Source of the DNA: Roseateles sp. DAIF2
GTDB taxonomy: Bacteria > Pseudomonadota > Gammaproteobacteria > Burkholderiales > Burkholderiaceae_C
Length of the DNA stretch: 64,000 nucleotides
Direction: 5' to 3'
Assembly (NCBI RefSeq): GCF_015624425.1
Contig: NZ_CP049919.1
Location: 3,782,001-3,846,000, forward strand
Below are positions 1 through 8,840 of this stretch, one piece after another. Under the pieces are notes generated by a model. That model did not search any database. It had not been told where the DNA came from and saw only the letters and a list, made by a program, of their open reading frames with translations. How positions within the stretch are numbered: position 1 is the first letter of the stretch; every line of letters starts with the position of its first letter. The translations under genes and the position numbers were made by a program.

Positions 1-1
1 G

Positions 2-109
2 GTCGTCTGTCTGCTGATCGGCGGCGCGGTGCTGATGACCACGATCGCCTTCAGCGCCCAGCGCTACTTCGAGACCCAGGCCGAGGCGGCCCAGGAGCTG
101 AGCCAATGA
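2..109 (+). CDS. C-terminal end of an unidentified membrane protein (partial)
   Basis: Only the last 35 codons are inside the window. The reading frame starts at base 2 and ends at TGA 107-109. It encodes a hydrophobic stretch (VVCLLIGGAVLMTTIAF) followed by a polar, Gln/Glu-rich tail ending in QELSQ, so the protein probably ends with a membrane helix and a short hydrophilic tail. A strong terminator follows immediately, which supports a genuine gene end. The family cannot be named from this piece. Confidence 0.6.
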   Translation, partial: VVCLLIGGAVLMTTIAFSAQRYFETQAEAAQELSQ

Positions 110-110
110 C

Positions 111-136
111 AAACGGGGCCCGCGGGCCCCGTTTTC
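111..136. terminator. Bidirectional intrinsic terminator
   Basis: A near-perfect GC palindrome (AAACGGGGCC pairing with GGCCCCGTTT) is followed by a short T run and lies between the partial gene and the convergent phosphate transporter. Its A-rich left arm gives a U tract on the other strand, so it can serve both genes. Confidence 0.8.
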
Positions 137-166
137 TCTCTCGATGCGGCCTGGCCGCCAGGCTCG

Positions 167-1177
167 TCAGAACAGCGTAAAGCTGAGCCAGTAGCAGATG
201 CCGGCCATGAAGGCCGAAGCGGGGATCGTGAAGATCCAGGCCCAGACGATGTTGCCGGCCACACCCCAGCGCACCGCCGAGGCGCGCTGCACCGAGCCCA
301 CGCCGACGATGGCGCCGGTGATGGTGTGCGTGGTCGAGACCGGGATGCCCAGCGCCGTGGCCAGGAACAGGGTCATCGCCCCGCCGGTCTCGGCACAGAA
401 GCCGCCGACCGGCTTCAGCTTGGTGATCTTCTGGCCCATCGTGCGCACGATGCGCCAGCCGCCGAACATCGTGCCCAGGCCGATTGCGATGTAGCAGGAA
501 TAGATCACCCAGTTGGGCGGCGCGGCGTCCGTCGCGGCCATATAGCCCGAGGCCACCAGCAGCATCCAGATGATGCCGATGGTCTTCTGCGCGTCATTGC
601 CGCCATGCCCCAGGCTGTACAGGCCGGCCGAGACCAGCTGCAGGCGCCGGAACCAGCTGTCCACCCGCAGCGGCGAGGTGCGCCTAAACAGCCAGGCCAC
701 GATCACCATCAGGAGCGAGCCGAGCAGGAAGCCCAGCAGCGGCGAGACGAAGATGAAGGCCACGGTCTTCAGGATGCCGCTGGCGATCAGCTTGGAGGCA
801 CCGGCCTTGGCGATCACCGCGCCGACGATGCCGCCGATCAGCGCATGCGAGCTGGAGGACGGGATGCCGTACCACCAGGTGATGATGTTCCAGGCGATCG
901 CGCCGATCAGCGCGCCGAACACCACATGGTGGTCGACGATGCCCGGCTCGACGATGCCCTTGCCGATCGTGCCCGCCACCTTCAGGTGGAAGAAGTAGAT
1001 GGCGACGACGTTGAAGAAGGCGGCGAACAGCACCGCCTGCTGCGGCTTCAGCACGCCGGTGGAGACCACCGTCGCGATCGAATTGGCCGCGTCGTGAAAA
1101 CCGTTCATGAAGTCGAAGGCGATGGCCAGGATGACCAGCATCGCCACGACCCAGAACGCGATCTGTACCGTTTCCAT
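167..1177 (-). CDS. pit: PiT family low-affinity inorganic phosphate transporter
   Basis: Inner-membrane, cation-coupled uptake of inorganic phosphate. The 336-residue protein has about ten hydrophobic segments and both PiT signature repeats: GFHDAANSIAT near residue 26 and GHGGNDAQKTIG near residue 192, plus the PVSTTHTITGAIVG segment near residue 280. The start METVQIAF lies 14 bp after the DUF47 gene, so the two are almost certainly co-transcribed and translated together. This short Pit plus DUF47 pairing is common in proteobacteria. The transported ion could also be a metal-phosphate complex. Confidence 0.95.
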   Translation of the reverse strand: METVQIAFWVVAMLVILAIAFDFMNGFHDAANSIATVVSTGVLKPQQAVLFAAFFNVVAIYFFHLKVAGTIGKGIVEPGIVDHHVVFGALIGAIAWNIITWWYGIPSSSSHALIGGIVGAVIAKAGASKLIASGILKTVAFIFVSPLLGFLLGSLLMVIVAWLFRRTSPLRVDSWFRRLQLVSAGLYSLGHGGNDAQKTIGIIWMLLVASGYMAATDAAPPNWVIYSCYIAIGLGTMFGGWRIVRTMGQKITKLKPVGGFCAETGGAMTLFLATALGIPVSTTHTITGAIVGVGSVQRASAVRWGVAGNIVWAWIFTIPASAFMAGICYWLSFTLF

Positions 1178-1191
1178 GGAGGACGGTCCGA

Positions 1192-1839
1192 TCAGGAGTT
1201 CTCGAGGACGATGCCCTCGATCAGGTTCGCCACGTCCTCGCAGCGGTCGGAGATCGACTCCAGCTGCTCATAGATGGCCTTCAGCTTGATCAGCTCGCGC
1301 ACATCCTCCTGCTCGCGGAACAGCTTGGACATCGCGGAGCGCATCACGCGGTCGGCATCCGACTCCAGCTTGTCGATCTCCTCGCAGGTCTTGACCGCGG
1401 CCTCGGCCGTCTGCGGCTGGTTCAGCTTGGGCAGCAGCGAGACGGCATGCTGGACGCGCTCGCAGCACTTGGCCGACAGCTCGCCCAGGCGCAGCACCTC
1501 CTCGGGGATCGAGCGCACGTCGTACAGCGACATGGTCTCGCTGCTGTCCTGCAGCAGGTCCAGGATGTCGTCCATCGCGTTGATCAGGCCGTGGATCTGC
1601 TCGCGGTCGATCGGGGTGATGAAGGTGCGGTGCAGCAGGCGGTTCACCTCGGCGGTGACGCGGTCGGCATGGTGCTCGGCGCGGTCGACCTCGGCGGCGT
1701 ACTTCTCGCGCAGACCGAGGTCGTTGTAGTTCTGGATCATCAGCATGAAGGCGCGCGCGCCCTCGACGATCTGATTGCCATGCTCATTGAAGAGCTCAAA
1801 AAAATTGCCCTCACGGGGCAGCAGCTTGCCAAACAGCAT
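1192..1839 (-). CDS. DUF47 (PhoU-like) phosphate transport regulator
   Basis: A 215-residue all-helical PhoU-like protein of the DUF47 family, usually paired with a PiT transporter and thought to modulate it. MLFGKLLPREGNFFELFNEH at the N-terminus is typical of the family, so I chose this ATG over one nine codons upstream (1866). The body carries the repeated charged helices expected (EVDRAEHHADRVTAEVNRLL; EEIDKLESDADRVM). It is the first gene of the pair with pit. Metal-binding acidic clusters like those in PhoU are visible, but the regulatory mechanism is inferred from the family. Confidence 0.9.
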   Translation of the reverse strand: MLFGKLLPREGNFFELFNEHGNQIVEGARAFMLMIQNYNDLGLREKYAAEVDRAEHHADRVTAEVNRLLHRTFITPIDREQIHGLINAMDDILDLLQDSSETMSLYDVRSIPEEVLRLGELSAKCCERVQHAVSLLPKLNQPQTAEAAVKTCEEIDKLESDADRVMRSAMSKLFREQEDVRELIKLKAIYEQLESISDRCEDVANLIEGIVLENS

Positions 1840-1999
1840 GGAAGGATTCTCCTGGTGCACTCGCAACAGTCCCGACTCGGGCGGGGCTCAATCGACGCAT
1901 CGGCGCGTTCGATCTGTCACGATTTCTTCATCGCCACGTCATGTGACGAAGGCAGGAGTGTAGCGGGAGCCGCCCGGCGCCGGGCCGCCGCCCCGCGCC

Positions 2000-2356
2000 T
2001 CAGGGGCCGCGGAAGATGAAATACACCGCGCCCATCAGGCACAGCCCGGCCCAGATGAAGTCGGTCTTGAAGGGCTGGCCCATGTAGAACATCGAGAAGG
2101 GCACGAACACCGCCAGGGTGATCACCTCCTGGGTGATCTTCAGCTGCGCCAGGCTGAAGCCGGCGCCGTAGCCGATGCGGTTGGCCGGCACCTGCAGCAG
2201 GTACTCGAACAGCGCGATGCCCCAGCTGATCAGGGCCGCAATCCACCAGGGCTTGGCGGCCAGGTCCTTCAGGTGGCCGTACCAGGCCACGGTCATGAAG
2301 ATATTGGAGAGGATCAGCAGCCCGAGGGTCTGCCAGCCGGCGCTGCTGGAAAACAT
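2000..2356 (-). CDS. DUF486 family small membrane protein (DMT-like)
   Basis: A 118-residue protein with four predicted membrane helices (starting LGLLILSNIFMTVAWYGHLK), matching the DUF486 family, distant relatives of drug/metabolite transporters of the small-multidrug-resistance fold. Conserved family features include the FEYLLQVPANRIGY segment near residue 50 and a C-terminal AVYFIFRG. No substrate is known. It lies alone between the phosphate genes and folK with no overlap, so it is probably its own unit. Confidence 0.85.
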   Translation of the reverse strand: MFSSSAGWQTLGLLILSNIFMTVAWYGHLKDLAAKPWWIAALISWGIALFEYLLQVPANRIGYGAGFSLAQLKITQEVITLAVFVPFSMFYMGQPFKTDFIWAGLCLMGAVYFIFRGP

Positions 2357-2378
2357 GATGTGGAACTCCCGCTCGTTC

Positions 2379-2879
2379 TTAGGGCAAGAGCGCCAGGTCC
2401 AGGCGCTCGATGCGTTGCCCGGCCAGGCCGGGCAGATAGGCCGCCAGCGCGCCCAGGCCCGGCGCGGCCAGCGCGGGCGCCAGCTCCAGCAGCGGGCGCA
2501 GCACGAAGGCGCGCTGGTGCAGGCGCGGATGCGGCAGGCTCAGGCGCGGCGTGTCCAGCCGCTGCTCGGCATAGAGCAACAGGTCCAGGTCCAGGGTGCG
2601 CGGCGCGTTCAGGTAGGGCCGCTCGCGGCCATGGGCCAGCTCGATCGCCTGCAAGGCGTCCAGCAGGGCCTCGGGCGCCAGCGCCGTGCGCAGCCGCGCG
2701 ACCGCGTTCAGATAGTCCGGGCCGCCGGCCTCGACCGGCGCGCTGCGCCAGGCGCCGGAAACGCCCTGCAACTCGGTATCAGGCAGGGCCGCCAGCGCGG
2801 CCAGCGCGGCACGCAGGGTCGCGGCCAGGTCGCCGAGATTGGCCCCGAGGCCGATATAGGCGACCACCGGGTCCGCCAT
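2379..2879 (-). CDS. folK: 2-amino-4-hydroxy-6-hydroxymethyldihydropteridine pyrophosphokinase
   Basis: Transfers pyrophosphate from ATP to 6-hydroxymethyl-7,8-dihydropterin in folate synthesis. The 166-residue protein fits HPPK length. The start [17 protein letters not shown] contains the GLGANLGD substrate loop, and the C-terminal half has the signature [13 protein letters not shown] followed by [16 protein letters not shown]. This ATG begins 2 bp after the pcnB stop, so the two form an operon, a pairing common in proteobacteria. The open frame extends further upstream, but the family N-terminus fixes the start. Confidence 0.95.
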   Translation of the reverse strand: MADPVVAYIGLGANLGDLAATLRAALAALAALPDTELQGVSGAWRSAPVEAGGPDYLNAVARLRTALAPEALLDALQAIELAHGRERPYLNAPRTLDLDLLLYAEQRLDTPRLSLPHPRLHQRAFVLRPLLELAPALAAPGLGALAAYLPGLAGQRIERLDLALLP

Positions 2880-2881
2880 CG

Positions 2882-4444
2882 TCACTCGGCGGCCGGGGCG
2901 GCGCCGGGCTTGGCGCCGGCCGGGCGACGCCGGCGGCGGCGCTTCTTGGCCGCGCCGCTGCCGTCGGACGGGCCTTCCGTGCCCTCGCCCTCCCCCGCAG
3001 CGGCGGTGGACGGCGCCTGGCCGCTGCGCGGCACGCGGTGCACCTTGGGCGGGCGGCGCTGCTTGTCGGCCTCGCGGGCCTGATCCAGCAGCGCCTCGCG
3101 CTCCTCGTCGCTGCCCAGCGCGAAGTCCTCCCACCAGTCGGCCAGCGCCGGCTCGATCTCGCCGACATCGGCGCGCAGGCGCAGGAAGTCGAAGCCGGCA
3201 CGGTAGCGCGGCTGCTCGACCAGGCTGTAGACCCCGCTGCCGCTGCGGCGCTCGAAGCGCGGCTGCATCATCCAGATCTCGCGCATGTCGGTGGCCAGCT
3301 TGCCGCGGCCCGAGATGTCGCCGATGCGGGCATCGAAGGCCGCATCGATCGCCTGCGACAGCGCCGGCACCGGCGGCTCGCCGGCCGCGCGGATCTGGGT
3401 CCAGCGCTCCAGCACCTCATGCCACAGCATGCAGGCCAGCATGAAGCTGGGCGAGACGCCGCGCCCTTCCGCGACGCGGCGGTCGGTGTCCTCGAAGGCC
3501 TGGCGCACGAACTGGCCGCGCTGGCCCTCGGGCAGATCGCCCTCGGCGTTCAGCATCGCGTCCAGGATCGGGAACACGCCGCGCGCCAGGCCGAGCTTCT
3601 TCAGCTGCGCCAGGCTGGCCAGCGAATGGCCGGTCTGCAGCAGCTTGATCATCTCGTCGAACAGGCGCGAGGCCGGCACATTGGCCAGCAGCTCGGCCAT
3701 CGAGCGGATCGGCTTGCCGGTCTTGGGCTCCAGCTCGAAGCCCAGCTTGGCCGCGAAACGCACCGCGCGGATGATGCGCACCGGATCCTCGCGGTAGCGG
3801 GTCTCCGGGTCGCCGATCATGCGCAGCACCTTCTTGCGCGCGTCGGCCAGGCCGCCGTGGTAGTCCACCACCACCTGGGCCTGCGGGTCGTAGTACATCG
3901 CGTTGACGGTGAAGTCGCGCCGCGCGGCATCCTCGATCTGCGGGCCCCAGACGTTGTCGCGCAAGACCCGGCCCTCGGCATCGACCACATGGCTCTTGCC
4001 TGCCAGCTCGGCCTTGGAGGTCTTCTCGTTGCCGCTGACCTGCTCGGCGCTCTCGCTGCCCAGCAGCGCGCGGAAGGTCGAGACCTCGATCACCTCATGC
4101 TCGCGGCCGCGGCCATAGACCACATGCACGATGCGAAAGCGCCGGCCGATGATGAAGGCGCGCCGGAACAGGCTCTTGACCTGCTCGGGCGTGGCATTGG
4201 TCGCGACGTCGAAATCCTTGGGCCGCATGCCCAGCAGCAGGTCGCGCACCGCGCCGCCGACGATATAGGCCTCGAAGCCCGCATCGGCCAGGGTCTGCAC
4301 CACCTTGACCGCGCGGTCGTCCAGCAGGCCGGGGTCGATGCCATGCTCGGCGGCCTGAATCTCCACCCGCTTGCCCAGCGGGTTGCCCTTGGCGGCCGCG
4401 CCACCGGACTTGCCCAGCAGCTTGTCGATGAATTTCTTGATCAT
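2882..4444 (-). CDS. pcnB: Polynucleotide adenylyltransferase (poly(A) polymerase I)
   Basis: Adds poly(A) tails to RNA 3' ends and so promotes RNA decay. It is a 520-residue class II nucleotidyltransferase. The catalytic region [20 protein letters not shown] near residue 62 carries the DxD metal ligands, and [12 protein letters not shown] near residue 175 is the second family motif. The N-terminus [12 protein letters not shown] is short and basic. The C-terminus ends in a poly-Arg/Lys tail ([15 protein letters not shown]), typical of PcnB RNA-binding tails. Its ATG overlaps the stop of the upstream HAD gene by 4 bp, indicating translational coupling. Confidence 0.95.
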   Translation of the reverse strand: MIKKFIDKLLGKSGGAAAKGNPLGKRVEIQAAEHGIDPGLLDDRAVKVVQTLADAGFEAYIVGGAVRDLLLGMRPKDFDVATNATPEQVKSLFRRAFIIGRRFRIVHVVYGRGREHEVIEVSTFRALLGSESAEQVSGNEKTSKAELAGKSHVVDAEGRVLRDNVWGPQIEDAARRDFTVNAMYYDPQAQVVVDYHGGLADARKKVLRMIGDPETRYREDPVRIIRAVRFAAKLGFELEPKTGKPIRSMAELLANVPASRLFDEMIKLLQTGHSLASLAQLKKLGLARGVFPILDAMLNAEGDLPEGQRGQFVRQAFEDTDRRVAEGRGVSPSFMLACMLWHEVLERWTQIRAAGEPPVPALSQAIDAAFDARIGDISGRGKLATDMREIWMMQPRFERRSGSGVYSLVEQPRYRAGFDFLRLRADVGEIEPALADWWEDFALGSDEEREALLDQAREADKQRRPPKVHRVPRSGQAPSTAAAGEGEGTEGPSDGSGAAKKRRRRRRPAGAKPGAAPAAE

Positions 4445-5109
4445 GGGAAGAGAGTCAGTTGAGCCCAGCCGCGTTCGCTCGCGATCTTGGCCAGCGCCGG
4501 GGTCGGGTTGGTGGCGACCGGGTCGCTGACGCGCTCCATCAGCGGCAGATCATTGATCGAATCGCTGTAGAAGTGCACGCGCTCAAAATCCTGCCATTGT
4601 CGGCCCAAGCCCGCCAGCCAGGCTTCCACCCGGGTGATCTTGCCGACCTGGAAGGACGGCACGCCCTCGATGCGGCCGGTGTAGGCGCCCTGCGCGTCGC
4701 GCTCCAGGTCCACCGCGATCAGGGTCTCGACGCCGAAGGCCCGGGCGATCGGCTCGGTGACGAACTGGTTGGTGGCGGTGACGATCGCGACCAGATCGCC
4801 GGCGTCCTGGTGCTTTTTCACCAGCGCATGGGCCTGCGGCAGCAGCATCGGCGCCATCACCTCGGCCATGAAGCGCTCGCGCGCGGCCAGCGCCTCGGCC
4901 AGCGGGCGACGGCGCCAGACCGAGGTGGCGAACTCGACATAGCGGCCCAGGTCCAGCACGCCGGCTTGGTACTCGGCGTAGAACTCGTCGTTGCGACGGC
5001 GCCATTGCTCGCCGTCGGCCCAGCCGATGTCGACCATGAAGCCGCCGAAGGCATGGTCGGAGTCGTGCGGGATCAGGGTCCCGTCCAGATCGAAGAGGGT
5101 CAGGTTCAT
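4441..5109 (-). CDS. HAD superfamily IB phosphatase (SerB-like)
   Basis: A 222-residue HAD-IB hydrolase. Motif I FDLDGTLIP (residues 6-14) contains the nucleophile Asp, motif II is in IVTATNQF near residue 113, and the C-terminal motif FYSDSINDLPLME supplies the Mg-binding acids. The family (TIGR01490-like) is related to phosphoserine phosphatase but has unknown or broad substrates. It sits between hda and pcnB in an overlapping minus-strand operon, an arrangement common in Burkholderiales. The physiological substrate cannot be read from the sequence. Confidence 0.9.
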   Translation of the reverse strand: MNLTLFDLDGTLIPHDSDHAFGGFMVDIGWADGEQWRRRNDEFYAEYQAGVLDLGRYVEFATSVWRRRPLAEALAARERFMAEVMAPMLLPQAHALVKKHQDAGDLVAIVTATNQFVTEPIARAFGVETLIAVDLERDAQGAYTGRIEGVPSFQVGKITRVEAWLAGLGRQWQDFERVHFYSDSINDLPLMERVSDPVATNPTPALAKIASERGWAQLTLFP

Positions 5110-5146
5110 GAGGGCTCGGTAGTCCTGTCGATATTTATTGTTGGGG

Positions 5147-5812
5147 TCAGCCCTGGTCGGCCAGCATCTGGCGCAGCAGCGGCACGGTGACGGCGCGCTT
5201 GGCCGAGAGCGCGAACTCGTCCAGCCGGTCCAAGAGGCCCATCAGGTGCTTCAGGTTGCGGGCGAAGCGGGTCAGGAGGTAGTCCATTACCTCGTCCGAC
5301 AGCGCGATGCCGCGCCGGTCGGCCTCGCGGCGCAGCGCCGAGCGCACCTCCTGCTCGGACAGCGGCTGCAGCGCGAAGGTCGGGCCCCAGCCCAGCCGGG
5401 TACGCAGGTCCTCGCGCAGCGCCAGGTCCACCGGCGGCGCGGTGCCGGTCGCCACCACCGCCAGGCCATGGGTGGCGGCCTCGACGAAGAGCTGGAAGGC
5501 GGCATGCTGCTGGCCGGCGTCGTAGTCCTGGCAGTCGTCCAGCAGCAGCAGGCTGGGCTGGGCCGGCAGCTCCCAGGGCAGCGCCTGGTCGGCGCCATAC
5601 CAGCCGACCTGGGCGCCTGCGGCCTGCCAGGCCAGCGCCAGCGCGCGCAGGTAATGCGTCTTGCCACTGCCCGGGCCGCCCCACAGGAACACCGGCGGCG
5701 CACCGGGCGTCAGCGCCTGCAGATGTGCCAGGGCCGCGGCGTTCGCGCCGGGCAGGAGATTGTCAAAGCTGTACACGGGCTCGGGGCCCAGCGAGAGCGG
5801 AATCTGCTTCAA
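5147..5812 (-). CDS. hda: DnaA regulatory inactivator Hda
   Basis: A DnaA-like AAA+ protein that, with the sliding clamp, stimulates ATP hydrolysis on DnaA after initiation. The P-loop GGPGSGKTHYLRAL lies near residue 48 and a Walker B-like LLLLDDCQDY follows. I chose the TTG start giving MKQIPLSLG because Hda proteins typically begin MKQ(I/L) followed by a clamp-binding hydrophobic motif, and a GAAGG sits 10 bp upstream. An ATG at 5860 would add 16 atypical residues. About 221 residues, normal length. It is followed 37 bp later by the HAD gene. Confidence 0.92.
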   Translation of the reverse strand: MKQIPLSLGPEPVYSFDNLLPGANAAALAHLQALTPGAPPVFLWGGPGSGKTHYLRALALAWQAAGAQVGWYGADQALPWELPAQPSLLLLDDCQDYDAGQQHAAFQLFVEAATHGLAVVATGTAPPVDLALREDLRTRLGWGPTFALQPLSEQEVRSALRREADRRGIALSDEVMDYLLTRFARNLKHLMGLLDRLDEFALSAKRAVTVPLLRQMLADQG

Positions 5813-5894
5813 AGAGAACCAACCTTCGTCCCGCGGCCCGCCCAGATGGCGGCGCCGCAACCGGCCAGGATTCTAAGGGCGGCCCCGCCCCCAC

Positions 5895-6749
5895 TCAGTG
5901 GAGCGGCGGCGTGTCGCGCGCCTGCAGCGCCCTGAGCTTGGCACCGATCTGCTCGGCGTCGCCGGCCTCGGGGCGCAGCTCCAGGTAGCGGCGCAGGTCC
6001 GCCAGCGCGCCGCGCCAATGGCCCAGCGCCTCCAGCACCAGGCCGCGGTCGCGCCATTCGGTGGCGTCGCTTGGCAACAACAGCAGCAGGCGCTGCTGCA
6101 CCGCCAGCAGGCGCGGCCAGTCGCCTTCGCTGCGATGGATCTCCTTCAGGTTGCGCAGCATGCGCACCAGCACCTGGCGCGGCGTGGCGCTGCGCAGATA
6201 GCGCTCCAGCGGCGCGTCGCCGGTCTCCTCCCGGTAGGGCAGCAGGGCCCCCTCCAGCGCCTCGCGCGACAGCGATTGGCAGGTGAAGGGGTCCAGCACC
6301 ACCTCGCCCTGCGGCAGGTGCAGCTTGATCAGGAAATGGCCGGGGAAGGCGATGCCATGGGCCTGCAGGCCGATCTGTGCGGCCAGCTCCAGGTAGATCA
6401 CCGCCAGCGCGATCGGGATGCCGCGGCGCGTCGCCAGCACGCGGTGCACATAGCTGTTGCCGCGCTCGTAGTAGTCGTTGACATTGCCGGCGAAACCCAG
6501 CTCCTCGCTGAAGTAGCGGTTCAGCAGGCGCAGCCGGTGGCTGGGCGCGGCGTCGGCCGGCAGGCGCCGGCGCAGGCGCTGGGCCAACGCGTCGACCTCG
6601 TGCAGCACCGCCTGCACGTCCAGCTCGGGATGGTCGTCCTGCGCGATCGAGGCCGCCGCCTCCAGCAGGTTCAGGCCCTCGTCTTCGGCCACCAGGGTGG
6701 CGAAATATTCCAGGGCCGACGGGGCATGCAGGCGCAGCGAAGCGGTCAT
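5895..6749 (-). CDS. SirB1 family transglutaminase-like/TPR protein
   Basis: A 284-residue SirB1-type protein. The N-terminal two thirds is a transglutaminase-like fold (LNRYFSEELGFAGNVNDYYE near residue 75, RGIPIALAVIYLELAAQIGL near 110, HGIAFPGHFLIKL near 135). The C-terminal third resembles a TPR pair (WRDRGLVLEALGHWRGALADL). It lacks the usual transglutaminase Cys in the expected segment, as is common in this family, so enzymatic activity is doubtful. It lies downstream of murJ on the same strand with a 21-bp gap and may be co-transcribed with it. Function unknown. Confidence 0.88.
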   Translation of the reverse strand: MTASLRLHAPSALEYFATLVAEDEGLNLLEAAASIAQDDHPELDVQAVLHEVDALAQRLRRRLPADAAPSHRLRLLNRYFSEELGFAGNVNDYYERGNSYVHRVLATRRGIPIALAVIYLELAAQIGLQAHGIAFPGHFLIKLHLPQGEVVLDPFTCQSLSREALEGALLPYREETGDAPLERYLRSATPRQVLVRMLRNLKEIHRSEGDWPRLLAVQQRLLLLLPSDATEWRDRGLVLEALGHWRGALADLRRYLELRPEAGDAEQIGAKLRALQARDTPPLH

Positions 6750-6770
6750 GCCCGGAGTCTAAGGCGAAGC

Positions 6771-8333
6771 TCAGGCTCTCCGCACGAACTGGCGCAGGCG
6801 CACGCCCGACAGGGCCAGCACGGCGAAATAGACCAGGGCCGAGCCGGCCAGGCTGCCCGCCATCAGCAGCGCGCGCCAGAGCTCCTGACTGCCCAGCGCG
6901 ACCCAGTCGAAATGCCGCGCCAGCCCGTACTGCAGCGCGCCCATCGCGGCGCTGGCCAGCAGCACCCGCAGCGCGAAACCCAGCCAGCCGGGGGCCGGCC
7001 GGTAGCTGCCCTGGCGCTTCAGGCCGCGCAGCAGCCAGGCCGCGTTGACCAGGGCACCCAGGCCGATCGACAGCGCCAGCCCCGCCACGCCCAGCAGCGG
7101 CACCAGCAGCGCGTTCAGGATCTGGGTCAGCACCAGCACCGAGATCGCAATGCGCACCGGCGTGCGCATGTCCTGGCGCGCATAGAAGCCCGGCGCCAGC
7201 ACCTTGATCGCCACCAGGCCCATCAGGCCAATGCCGTAGCCCATCACCGCCAGGCTGGTCTGGGCCACGTCCTGCGGCTGGAAGGCGCCGCGGTGATAGA
7301 GCACCGCCACCATCGGCTGGGCAAACAGCAGCAGCGCCACCGCACAGGGCAGTGCCAGCAGCACCACCATGCGCAGACCCCAGTCCAGCATCGCCGAATA
7401 GGCCTCGTCCTCGCCCTTGCCCTGGGCCGCGGCCAGTTGCGGCGTCAGCACCGCGCCCAGCGCCACGCCCAGCAGCGCGGTCGGGAATTCCATCAGCCGG
7501 TCGGCATAGGTCAGCCAGGAGGCCGCGCCCTCGGCCACGAAGATCGCGATCTGGGTATTGATCACCAGCGACAGCTGCGCCACGCCGACGCCCAGCAGCG
7601 CTGGCCCCATCGCGCCCAGCACCTGGCGCACCCCCTGGTGCCCCCAGGCCCGGCGCAGGCCGGACGGGCTCAGGCCCAGGCGCGGCAGCGCGCCGATGCG
7701 GCGCAGCGCCGGGATCTGCACCAGCAGCTGCAGCAGGCCGCCCAGCATCACGCCGATCGCCAGCGCATAGATCGGCTGCCAGCCCTGCGCACGCATCCAG
7801 GGCGCCAGCAGGAAGCCGCACCCGATCACCGACAGGTTCAGCAGCACCGGCGTCACCGCCGGCACGACGAAACGCTTCCAGGTATTCAGGATGCCCGCCG
7901 CCAGCGCCACCAGCGACATACAGCCGATATAGGGGAACATCCAGCGCGTCATCACGACGGCCGCCTCGCGCCCGTCGGCCGGCAGACCCGCGCCGAGCAG
8001 CCAGACCAGCAGCGGCGCGCCCACCACACCCAGCACGCAGGTCAGCAGCAGCGCCCACAGCAGCACGGTCGCGACCGCGTCGATCAGGGCATGGGTGGCC
8101 TCGTCGCCCTCGGCCGCACGGGTGCGCGCCAGCAGGGGCACGAAGGCCTGTGAGAAGGCGCCCTCGGCGAACAGGCGGCGCAGCATATTGGGAATGCGGA
8201 ACGCGACCTGGAAGGCATCGGTCAGGGTCGAGGCGCCGAACAGGCCGGCCACCATCTGCTCCCGGATCAGGCCGGTGATGCGCGAGGCCAGGGTCAGCAC
8301 GGAGATGGTGGAGGCGGCGCGCAGCAGGTTCAT
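6771..8333 (-). CDS. murJ: Lipid II flippase MurJ (MviN)
   Basis: Flips lipid II across the inner membrane for peptidoglycan synthesis. The 520-residue protein starts MNLLRAASTISVLTLASRIT, the standard MurJ N-terminus, followed by GLIREQMVAGLFGAS and RIPNMLRRLFAEGAFSQAFV, the strongly conserved TM1-TM2 signature. About 14 hydrophobic helices follow. The frame is open for 128 codons upstream of this ATG, but that part runs back over rpsT and is a shadow. It is divergent from rpsT and they share a 129-bp promoter region. Confidence 0.96.
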   Translation of the reverse strand: MNLLRAASTISVLTLASRITGLIREQMVAGLFGASTLTDAFQVAFRIPNMLRRLFAEGAFSQAFVPLLARTRAAEGDEATHALIDAVATVLLWALLLTCVLGVVGAPLLVWLLGAGLPADGREAAVVMTRWMFPYIGCMSLVALAAGILNTWKRFVVPAVTPVLLNLSVIGCGFLLAPWMRAQGWQPIYALAIGVMLGGLLQLLVQIPALRRIGALPRLGLSPSGLRRAWGHQGVRQVLGAMGPALLGVGVAQLSLVINTQIAIFVAEGAASWLTYADRLMEFPTALLGVALGAVLTPQLAAAQGKGEDEAYSAMLDWGLRMVVLLALPCAVALLLFAQPMVAVLYHRGAFQPQDVAQTSLAVMGYGIGLMGLVAIKVLAPGFYARQDMRTPVRIAISVLVLTQILNALLVPLLGVAGLALSIGLGALVNAAWLLRGLKRQGSYRPAPGWLGFALRVLLASAAMGALQYGLARHFDWVALGSQELWRALLMAGSLAGSALVYFAVLALSGVRLRQFVRRA

Positions 8334-8398
8334 GCGGGGAAAATCGGGCAACGAGAGTAGGAGCCGGCACATTATGCGCGCGCCTTCCCTGCACATCA

Positions 8399-8428
8399 TT
8401 GCCTTTGAAGTCACAAAAGTGCTACACT
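8399..8428 (+). promoter_or_regulatory. Candidate sigma-70 promoter of rpsT
   Basis: TTGCCT (8399-8404) and TACACT (8423-8428) are separated by 18 bp and lie 34 bp upstream of the rpsT start codon, a normal geometry for a strong ribosomal-protein promoter. Read from the sequence only. Confidence 0.5.
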
Positions 8429-8462
8429 CGCCGTCTTTGCACCATCTGGGTAGACATACAAC

Positions 8463-8759
8463 ATGGCAAGCTCTTCCAAAGCCAAGAAGAAAACCGTCCG
8501 TCTGGCATCGGGCCGCAAGCGCGCCCGCCAGGACGTCAAGCTGAACGCCGCCAACACGGCGCTGCGCTCCAAATTCCGCACGGTCATCAAGAACGTGCAA
8601 AAGGCCGTGGTCGCTGGCGACAAGACCAAGGCTGCCGAACTGTTCAAGACCGCCCAGCCGGTGATCGATTCGGTCGCCGACAAGGGCATCTTCCACAAGA
8701 ACAAGGCCGCTCGTCACAAGAGCCGCCTGTCCGCCAAGATCAAGGCGCTGGCCGCCTGA
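8463..8759 (+). CDS. rpsT: 30S ribosomal protein S20
   Basis: Primary 16S rRNA-binding protein of the small subunit. The 98-residue, very basic protein starts [19 protein letters not shown], with the expected long-helix segment [16 protein letters not shown] and the C-terminal [16 protein letters not shown] signature near residue 75. It is monocistronic, divergent from murJ (a common bacterial arrangement) and followed by its own terminator. S20 often autoregulates translation; no specific element is evident here. Confidence 0.98.
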   Translation: MASSSKAKKKTVRLASGRKRARQDVKLNAANTALRSKFRTVIKNVQKAVVAGDKTKAAELFKTAQPVIDSVADKGIFHKNKAARHKSRLSAKIKALAA

Positions 8760-8784
8760 AAAACCAGATCCGGTGCAAAGAATG

Positions 8785-8813
8785 CAAAGGCCCGCTTCGG
8801 CGGGCCTTTCTCA
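8785..8813 (+). terminator. Intrinsic terminator of rpsT
   Basis: A hairpin of AAAGGCCCGC, loop TTCG and GCGGGCCTTT followed by CTCATT, 26 bp after the rpsT stop. The UUCG tetraloop is typical of strong terminators. The left A run also allows use from the opposite strand by the convergent hydrolase gene. Confidence 0.85.
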
Positions 8814-8840
8814 TTGGCGCCGGCAAAACCGGCCGCCTCC

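Noticed and set aside
2273..4462. A 729-codon plus-strand open frame opposite pcnB and folK
   Set aside because: Shadow frame of Ala/Arg composition; pcnB and folK motifs on the other strand are decisive.
5809..8394. An 861-codon minus-strand frame overlapping sirB1 and murJ in another frame
   Set aside because: Ala/Gly/Arg-rich out-of-frame translation; the murJ and sirB1 frames carry the family motifs.
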